From contig JAEWLW010000009.1 of assembly GCA_023457355.1 (NCBI GenBank), positions 15,638 through 79,637 on the forward strand: a DNA stretch of 64,000 nucleotides, written 5' to 3'. Each line of letters starts with the position of its first letter. Position 1 is the stretch's first letter. This document shows positions 58,868 to 64,000 of this stretch, piece after piece. Made by a program: the position numbers and the translations under genes. This DNA comes from Bacillota bacterium. Lineage in GTDB: Bacteria; Bacillota; Clostridia; Oscillospirales; Ruminococcaceae. The notes beneath the pieces were generated by a model. The model was given only the letters and a program-made list of their open reading frames with translations. It was not told the DNA's origin and searched no databases.

Positions 58868-58952
58868 GGGAATCCCCCCTTTTTTAGAGCTTTCCTCCTT
58901 ATTATAAATAAGAACGGAAAAAACACAAGTGGATCAGGAAAGTTTGGTGAAC

Positions 58953-60524
58953 ATGAACATCATATTGTGCCATGTTACAGCGCAATGCGCTGTATTGGAA
59001 ATAGATTCGACAACGCAATATGCGGCGCCAGTCCCCTTTACCGTTGCGCTCAATGGTGAAGCATGGGGACGTTTTGAACACAACTGCTTTACGCTGGTGG
59101 GGTTAAAATCCGACCATCTGTACGATTTGCTTGTGACGTTTGAAACCGGTGACACGGGCCGCCTGGCATTTCGCACGCCAAAAGAAGCACTGCGGCTCAG
59201 CGTGGTCGATTTTGGCGCCAAAAGGGATGGTCAAACCGATTGTACCGCCGCCATACAAGCTGCAATTGCCGCCTGTGCCCCAAACGGAACGGTTTATCTT
59301 CCGGCTGGCGTTTACCTGACGGGGCCGCTGTTTTTAAAAAGCGACATGACGTTCTATTTGGAAAAAGGCGCGACGCTTTTGGCCCAAACCGACTGGAGCC
59401 GGTACCCCGTGCTGCCCGGCATGCTTTTGGATGAGAATGGGCAAGATTGCTATAATCTGGGCACCTGGGAGGGCAACCCGCTGGATAGCTACGCCAGCCT
59501 GATTACGGCCCTGCATGTGCACGACCTGACCATTTGCGGTGAAGGCACGCTGGATGGCAACGGTGCGCTGGGCGGCTGGTGGCAGGATCACAAGGCCCGC
59601 CGGGGCGCCGCATGGCGGCCGCGAACAGTTTTTCTGGCGCATTGCGCGCGCGTTACCCTTGCCGGGGTTCAGGTGCGCAACAGCCCAGCCTGGACCATCC
59701 ACCCTTACTATTGCACCGACATCAACCTTTTGGATATTTACGTCTGGAACCCGGATGACAGCCCCAACACCGACGGCATTGACCCTGAGAGCTGTGTCAA
59801 TGTGCGCATCATCGGCGCCCGGATCTCGGTGGGCGACGACTGTATTTCTATTAAGAGCGGTAAGCGCTATATGAGCTGCTACCACCCGCGCGAAAGCCGG
59901 GATATTCTGGTGCGCAACTGTCTTTTGGAACGGGGCCATGGAGCGGTGGTGGTGGGGAGCGAAATTTCCTGCGGGGTTAGCAATGTGGTGGTGGAGCAGT
60001 GCCTGATGCGCGGCACCGATCGCGGCCTGCGTGTCAAGACCCGCCGCGGCAGGGGACAAAGCAGTGTGATCGACCGCGTATTCTATCGGAATATCGTCAT
60101 GGAAAATGTTTTGACGCCCTTTGTCATCAACATGTTTTACTTTTGCGATCCGGACGGTAAAAGCACTTATGTGGCAGAAAAGCGCGCGCTCCCCGCGGAC
60201 GAACGAACGCCCCGGGTGGGAACGCTGACGGTGCAGGATATCACCTGTACCGGCGCACAGTATGCCGCCATGTTTTTTTATGGCCTGCCCGAGCAACCCA
60301 TTGAGCTGGTGGAAATGAAAAATGTGACGGTATCCTTTGCACAGGAGGCGCAAAAAGGTTACCCGGCCATGATGGACGGCGTGGCGCCCATGTGCCGGGT
60401 GGGTATTTTTGCCGCCAACGTCGCCCGCATCCGATTAGAGGGCGTTCGGCTTGAAGGATATGAGGGGGCACCCGTTATTCAACTGGGCAAAACAACCCTT
60501 GAGGAGGTGCCTGTTCATGGATGA
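58953..60524 (+). CDS. Glycoside hydrolase family 28 (polygalacturonase-like), no signal peptide
   Basis: A 523-residue right-handed beta-helix enzyme. An N-terminal beta-sandwich-like part (to about 90) is followed by VVDFGAKRDGQTDCTAAIQA, typical of GH28. The active-site motifs are present: NPDDSPNTDGIDPESCVNV near 268 (NTD), GDDCISIKSGKR near 295 (DD), GHGAVVVGSEISCG near 328 (GHG) and RGLRVKTRRGRG near 355 (RIK-like). It should hydrolyse galacturonic-acid linkages. No signal peptide is seen from either start. ATG 58953 follows AGGAAAG by ten bases; GTG 58929 is the alternative. It overlaps the GH105 gene. Confidence 0.93.
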   Translation: MNIILCHVTAQCAVLEIDSTTQYAAPVPFTVALNGEAWGRFEHNCFTLVGLKSDHLYDLLVTFETGDTGRLAFRTPKEALRLSVVDFGAKRDGQTDCTAAIQAAIAACAPNGTVYLPAGVYLTGPLFLKSDMTFYLEKGATLLAQTDWSRYPVLPGMLLDENGQDCYNLGTWEGNPLDSYASLITALHVHDLTICGEGTLDGNGALGGWWQDHKARRGAAWRPRTVFLAHCARVTLAGVQVRNSPAWTIHPYYCTDINLLDIYVWNPDDSPNTDGIDPESCVNVRIIGARISVGDDCISIKSGKRYMSCYHPRESRDILVRNCLLERGHGAVVVGSEISCGVSNVVVEQCLMRGTDRGLRVKTRRGRGQSSVIDRVFYRNIVMENVLTPFVINMFYFCDPDGKSTYVAEKRALPADERTPRVGTLTVQDITCTGAQYAAMFFYGLPEQPIELVEMKNVTVSFAQEAQKGYPAMMDGVAPMCRVGIFAANVARIRLEGVRLEGYEGAPVIQLGKTTLEEVPVHG

Positions 60525-61668
60525 ACAGCAGACAATGCAGCTGTTAAAAGATTATGTGGATGACCTGATGGCACATTCTGATGCGGAAAATCCCCTGTGG
60601 AATATCGAAAAAATCCGTGCGGGGACGCCGAACAGGTGGAATTATATTGACGGCTGCATGATCACCGCCGTTCTGGCGCTGTATACGTTGACGGGTGAGC
60701 GGCGTTATCTGGAATTTGCCGATGACTTTGTCGGGCATTTTGTTCGGGAGGACGGCAGCATTGATACCTACGATAAGGAAGAATATAACCTTGATCATAT
60801 CAACCCGGGCAAGAACCTCTTTGCGCTTTACGATCTGACCGGCAAAGAAAAATACCGCCGGGCAATGGATACGATTTATGCCCAGATCACGGCGACGCCC
60901 CGGACAAAAGCGGGAAACTTCTGGCACAAGAAAATTTATCCCCATCAGGTCTGGCTGGATGGTCTTTATATGGCACAACCCTTTTATATGCAGTATGAGG
61001 ATCGTTACAACGATAAAATCGGCTGTCTGGATAGTTTTTTGCAGTTTGATCTTGTCAAAAGGCATATGCGCGACCCGGCCACGGGGCTTTATTACCACGG
61101 CTATGACGAAAGCCGCGCGATGTATTGGGCAGACCCCGTGACCGGATGCAGTCCAAACTTTTGGCTGCGGGCACTGGGATGGTTTGTCATCGCGCTGGTG
61201 GATACACTGGCAGTCATGGATGAGCAGCTTTATTATGAGTACCGCGCGCTGCGCACCCAGCTTCAGGAGGTGCTTAACGCGATTCTCACCTATCAGGAGC
61301 CGGACGGCATGTTTTATCAGGTGATTGATAAGCCGCTGGAACCGGGCAACTACCCCGAAACCAGCGGTACCGCCATTTTGGCCTACGGTATTTTAAAAGC
61401 AACCCGATTGGGCTTTCTGCCTGAAAAATATGCAAAATTCGCTGAGAAAGCATTTTGGGGTACGGCGCACCGCTATCTCCGGGTTGGCGACGACGGGCGG
61501 CCGGTACTGGGCGGCATCTGCCTGGTAGCCGGGTTGGGCGGCCTGCAAAAGCGGGATGGCAGTCTGGCGTATTATTTCAGCGAGCCGGTCGTGGAAAACG
61601 AGGCCAAAGGCGTCGCGCCCATGATTTTGGCTTACACCGAAGTGCTTTACCGCCGAAAAACAACGTGA
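60517..61668 (+). CDS. Glycoside hydrolase family 105 (unsaturated galacturonyl/rhamnogalacturonyl hydrolase)
   Basis: A 383-residue (alpha/alpha)6-barrel enzyme like YteR/YesR. It shows WNYIDGCMITAVLALYTLTG near 44, YNLDHINPGKNLFALYDLTG near 90 with the catalytic-region Asp, KIYPHQVWLDGLYMAQPFY near 138 and SPNFWLRALGWFVIALVDTL near 210. GH105 enzymes remove the 4,5-unsaturated uronic acid left by pectate or rhamnogalacturonan lyases, in the cytoplasm. ATG 60517 follows GAGGAGG by nine bases and overlaps the GH28 stop by 8 bp. Confidence 0.93.
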   Translation: MDEQQTMQLLKDYVDDLMAHSDAENPLWNIEKIRAGTPNRWNYIDGCMITAVLALYTLTGERRYLEFADDFVGHFVREDGSIDTYDKEEYNLDHINPGKNLFALYDLTGKEKYRRAMDTIYAQITATPRTKAGNFWHKKIYPHQVWLDGLYMAQPFYMQYEDRYNDKIGCLDSFLQFDLVKRHMRDPATGLYYHGYDESRAMYWADPVTGCSPNFWLRALGWFVIALVDTLAVMDEQLYYEYRALRTQLQEVLNAILTYQEPDGMFYQVIDKPLEPGNYPETSGTAILAYGILKATRLGFLPEKYAKFAEKAFWGTAHRYLRVGDDGRPVLGGICLVAGLGGLQKRDGSLAYYFSEPVVENEAKGVAPMILAYTEVLYRRKTT

Positions 61669-61684
61669 GAGGGGATTTGGCGCT

Positions 61685-62506
61685 ATGTTGACCATTGCAA
61701 CCCGCGTACATGACTACGGACGCCACACGCCGGAGATATTGTTTGAACGCATCGCGGAAGATGGCTTTGAAGGTGTTATGCTGGCTTTTCAGAAGGCGAT
61801 TGCGGGCGTTTCGTCTTACGACGACGTGACACCAGGTCATATTGCCCGCGTGAAAAGCGCCTTGTGGAACAATGGTCTGGCCCTTGAGACGCTGGGTGTG
61901 TATATGGAACTTGGCCTGGCGGATGAAGCCGAGCGCCAAAAAGCTGTCTGCCAGTTTTTAACGGGCCTTCAGGTCGCAAGGGCGATGGGTCTTTCCCAAG
62001 TGGCCAGTGAAACGACGTCGCTGTTTAAGCAGCCGCAGGGCACCACTCCCGGGGACGCGTACCGCTGTCTGGTGCGCTCAATGGAAGAAGTTCTGCCCGC
62101 CGCCGAGACACTGGGGATTTCCATCTGTCTGGAGCCTGTCTATTACCATACGCTGAGCAGCGCCAAAATGGCCAAAAAGCTGCTGGATGACATGCAAAGC
62201 CCCAACCTTCAAATTACGCTGGACCCGGCCAACCTCTTGGATTTGCCCGATTTTGAAAACCAGTACGCCGTCTGGGATGAGGCGTTTGACCTTTTGGGCG
62301 AGGCGGTGCGGGCAGTTCATATGAAGGGGATTCGCTCCGTGAATGGCAAGCGGGAAAAGGCATCGCGCTTGTGTGATTCAGTGCTGGATTACCCCTCTCT
62401 TTTTAAGAAGATCAGGCAGTTGAATCGCCCGCTGCACATCATTCGGGAGGAGACAAACCCCTATACCGCTCGGGATGATGTCGCTTTTCTAAAAAGCCTG
62501 TGCTGA
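61685..62506 (+). CDS. Xylose-isomerase-like TIM-barrel protein (sugar isomerase/epimerase)
   Basis: A 273-residue AP-endonuclease-2/xylose-isomerase fold protein. Metal-site residues appear as Glu in ICLEPVYYHTLSSA near 141, Asp in QITLDPANLLDLPDFENQ near 179, His in AVRAVHMKGIRSVNGK near 212 and Glu in HIIREETNPYTARDDV near 255. Such proteins isomerise or epimerise keto-sugars or uronates. Encoded between two pectin enzymes, it may act on 5-keto-4-deoxyuronate or another uronate product; the exact reaction is not determined. It overlaps the pectinesterase gene by 7 bp. Confidence 0.85.
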   Translation: MLTIATRVHDYGRHTPEILFERIAEDGFEGVMLAFQKAIAGVSSYDDVTPGHIARVKSALWNNGLALETLGVYMELGLADEAERQKAVCQFLTGLQVARAMGLSQVASETTSLFKQPQGTTPGDAYRCLVRSMEEVLPAAETLGISICLEPVYYHTLSSAKMAKKLLDDMQSPNLQITLDPANLLDLPDFENQYAVWDEAFDLLGEAVRAVHMKGIRSVNGKREKASRLCDSVLDYPSLFKKIRQLNRPLHIIREETNPYTARDDVAFLKSLC

Positions 62507-63435
62507 CGCTTCGGGTGGGCTGCAAAGGAGATGCCCCCACCATCGCCCAGGCTTTGGCGAAGGTTCCATCGTCACAGCCGTTGACGCTGGTTCTGGCGGA
62601 GGGGGTGTATTGCGAAAAGATATTCTGTGAACGCCCGCTTCTGCGTCTGGTGGGCGCGGGGGAGGATAAGACAAGGATTCTCTGGCGGGACGGGGCTTTT
62701 GATCGCCACGCAGACGGGCGCAAAAACGGCACCTTTCGAAGCTACACCGCCTTTTTTGACGGTGACCTGCTAATGGTGGAAAACCTGACCATAGAAAACG
62801 GCGCTGGGGATGGGCGGCTGCGCGGGCAGGCGATTGCCGCCGCGGTCTATACCCGGTGCGCATGGTTTAAACAGGTGCAGCTTTTAGGCCACCAGGATAC
62901 GCTGTTCATCGGCCCGCTGCCGGAAAAGGAACGGCTGCCCGATGGATTTCTTGGCCCCCGCCGGAACGCGCCTCGCGTCCCAACCCGGCAGTTGTATGAA
63001 AGCTGCCGGATATCCGGCGACGTAGATTTTATCTTTGGCGGTGGCGATGCGTTATTTTTGCAGTGCCGGCTGCACAAGGTGGGGGACCGTCCCGGTTACC
63101 TGGCGGCACCCAGTACGGCGCCGAATGGAGCGGGCTTTATTTTTGATCGCTGTGCGATCACATCAGATACGCCGCGGCAGTTATGCCTGGCACGCCCGTG
63201 GCGGCCAGGTGCGCGGGCTGTTTTTCTCGAATGCACCACCGGCGATGCCGTCGCACCGCAAAGATTTGACGCATGGCACTGTGCGCCCGGCTCCTTTGAA
63301 TTTTTGACGTATCCCGTGCCGCAGAACGATGATGGCATATCACGCGCCCTTTTGCCTGAGGAGGCGCAGCGCTGGCATAATGTTGTACAACAATTAACCG
63401 ATGCCGTTAAAACGCAATTTTCCGAAATACTTTAG
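62500..63435 (+). CDS. Carbohydrate esterase family 8 pectinesterase, no signal peptide
   Basis: A 311-residue right-handed beta-helix esterase that removes methyl groups from galacturonate residues. It has the CE8 signatures: VGCKGDAPTIAQALAKVP near 6, QLLGHQDTLFIGP near 127 (Gln and first catalytic Asp), RISGDVDFIFGGGDALFLQC near 170 (second Asp) and LARPWRPGARAVFLEC near 229 (substrate Arg and Trp). Most bacterial CE8 enzymes are exported, yet no signal peptide is present, as with the GH28 and GH105 proteins. Translation starts at GTG with a weak ribosome site, probably coupled to the preceding gene. Last gene of the locus. Confidence 0.92.
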   Translation: MLTLRVGCKGDAPTIAQALAKVPSSQPLTLVLAEGVYCEKIFCERPLLRLVGAGEDKTRILWRDGAFDRHADGRKNGTFRSYTAFFDGDLLMVENLTIENGAGDGRLRGQAIAAAVYTRCAWFKQVQLLGHQDTLFIGPLPEKERLPDGFLGPRRNAPRVPTRQLYESCRISGDVDFIFGGGDALFLQCRLHKVGDRPGYLAAPSTAPNGAGFIFDRCAITSDTPRQLCLARPWRPGARAVFLECTTGDAVAPQRFDAWHCAPGSFEFLTYPVPQNDDGISRALLPEEAQRWHNVVQQLTDAVKTQFSEIL

Positions 63436-63569
63436 CGCTGTGCCACTATTGCTATAGCTTAATACGGGTGTTCCAAGCGCGGCAGTTATTCTTAATATGC
63501 AGATCAAAATTGTCGGTGCAAATTCTCTTTACAGATAGCCCGGCCGGTTTGCGTTTTATTTTAATGCAG
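63436..63569. other. Intergenic region after the pectin locus
   Basis: Short A/T-mixed sequence with no recognised terminator or gene. Confidence 0.35.
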
Positions 63570-63640
63570 CAATCAACTTGAAAATTACGCCGCCTTTGGC
63601 GGCCGGCTTTCCGTGCTGCTGCGTTATTTTCCCTGCCGGG
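63570..63640 (+). repeat. Dispersed repeat family 3, copy 2
   Basis: CAATCAACTTGAAAATTACG, then GGCCGGCTTTCCGTGCTGCT and GCGTTATTTTCC align with copy 3 at 63748 and copy 1 at 21111. Confidence 0.55.
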
Positions 63641-63747
63641 CATATCATCAAGACAAAGTGGCAATCAACCTCTGTCGGCATATCGCCGGCGGGGGTTGCT
63701 TTGTTATTTAACGCTTTTCCAAGCAGCGGCTATTCGTATAGTTGGGT

Positions 63748-63812
63748 TAACCTGAAAACCAGCCCACCCTTACGGCCTGTTTTTCGCGCTGCTGCGTTGT
63801 CCGCCTTGCAGC
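63748..63812 (+). repeat. Dispersed repeat family 3, copy 3
   Basis: TAACCTGAAAACCAGCCC, ACGGCCTGTTTTTCGCGCTG and CTGCGTTGTCCGCC align with copies 1 and 2. Two copies in one 250-bp gap suggest a tandem or recombined array. Confidence 0.6.
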
Positions 63813-63884
63813 GCAAAAAATAATATCGCAATTCCGGGCCGTTTTTCAAGCTAATTAACGATAAAGCAGATAAATTAACCCGTG

Positions 63885-63994
63885 GTGCTATATGAAAACA
63901 AACTCCATCAAAATGACACTCTCAAAGTGTAATCACTACAAAACACAAAGAGAGAATGACATCAGATGGAGTTTGACAAAAGCAAGTATAGCAC
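63885..63994. repeat. Palindromic element at the window end
   Basis: GTGCTATA (63885-63892) and TATAGCAC (63987-63994) bound the segment, and CAAACTCCATC (63899-63909) pairs exactly with GATGGAGTTTG (63965-63975). The inner arms (TGACACTCTC and GAGAGAATGAC) also pair partly. It is either a complete palindromic MITE of about 110 bp or the end of an insertion sequence that continues beyond the window. Confidence 0.55.
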
Positions 63995-64000
63995 AAATAT

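Noticed and set aside
63966..64000. Partial frame MEFDKSKYST at the window edge
   Set aside because: The ATG lies inside the palindromic arm and only 11 codons are visible, so no gene can be supported.

Overview
The window reads as the chromosome of an anaerobic, fermentative, low-to-mid GC Firmicute, most likely a clostridial or Oscillospiraceae-like gut bacterium. This is inference from Gram-positive style ribosome sites (AGGAGG), SipW-type signal peptides, MsmX/YesOPQ-like sugar uptake, an ECF substrate subunit, a ferredoxin-type DUF362 protein, and gene families common in that group. I recognised no rRNA, tRNA, CRISPR array, phage or conjugative module.

Layout. 0-10.3 kb: the 5' part of a metallo-beta-lactamase-fold gene, a FadR-type regulator, a DUF1648-like membrane protein, a TRAP transporter (small permease, large permease, binding lipoprotein), then an acetoin-type 2-oxoacid dehydrogenase (E1 alpha, E1 beta, E2) with a lipoate-protein ligase but no E3. 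10.7-17.1 kb: three paralogous galactonate-dehydratase-like enolase-superfamily enzymes around an APC permease, followed by a FadR-type regulator. 17.7-30 kb: mixed housekeeping and accessory genes: HAD phosphatase, class I aminotransferase, TrmO, CorA, an ECF S component paired with a kinase-like protein, DUF3842, a MerR-controlled aldo-keto reductase and divergent DUF362 ferredoxin protein, and a two-gene ABC exporter.

30.1-35.6 kb is the most unusual part. Three secreted proteins share SipW-type signal peptides (two are paralogous TasA/camelysin-like subunits, one of them with a C-terminal CBM2-like domain). They precede a SipW-type signal peptidase, an ABC-ATPase-like protein that has lost every catalytic motif, and an ABC-permease-like membrane protein fused to a signal-peptidase-like domain whose nucleophile and general base are replaced. 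I propose this as a dedicated surface-fibre or adhesin secretion system built partly on pseudo-enzymes.

35.8-51.3 kb is a hydroxy-acid/oxo-acid catabolic island: a tripartite tricarboxylate transporter, four D-2-hydroxyacid dehydrogenases, an RraA-like aldolase, an MhpE-like aldolase, a fumarylacetoacetase-family protein, an unrecognised protein, two LysR and one RpiR regulators. An inverted duplication of about 150 bp with identical promoter architecture flanks its central regulatory segment.

51.6-63.4 kb is a pectin-oligosaccharide locus: MsmX-like ATPase, binding lipoprotein, two permeases, YesL-like DUF624 protein, AraC regulator, GH28, GH105, a TIM-barrel isomerase and a CE8 pectinesterase. 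None of the pectin enzymes has a visible signal peptide, so oligomers are probably imported and then processed in the cytoplasm. The CBM-bearing fibre system upstream would fit a plant-cell-wall lifestyle.

Three families of short dispersed repeats, two with terminal inverted repeats, lie between operons. All promoter and terminator calls are by eye.
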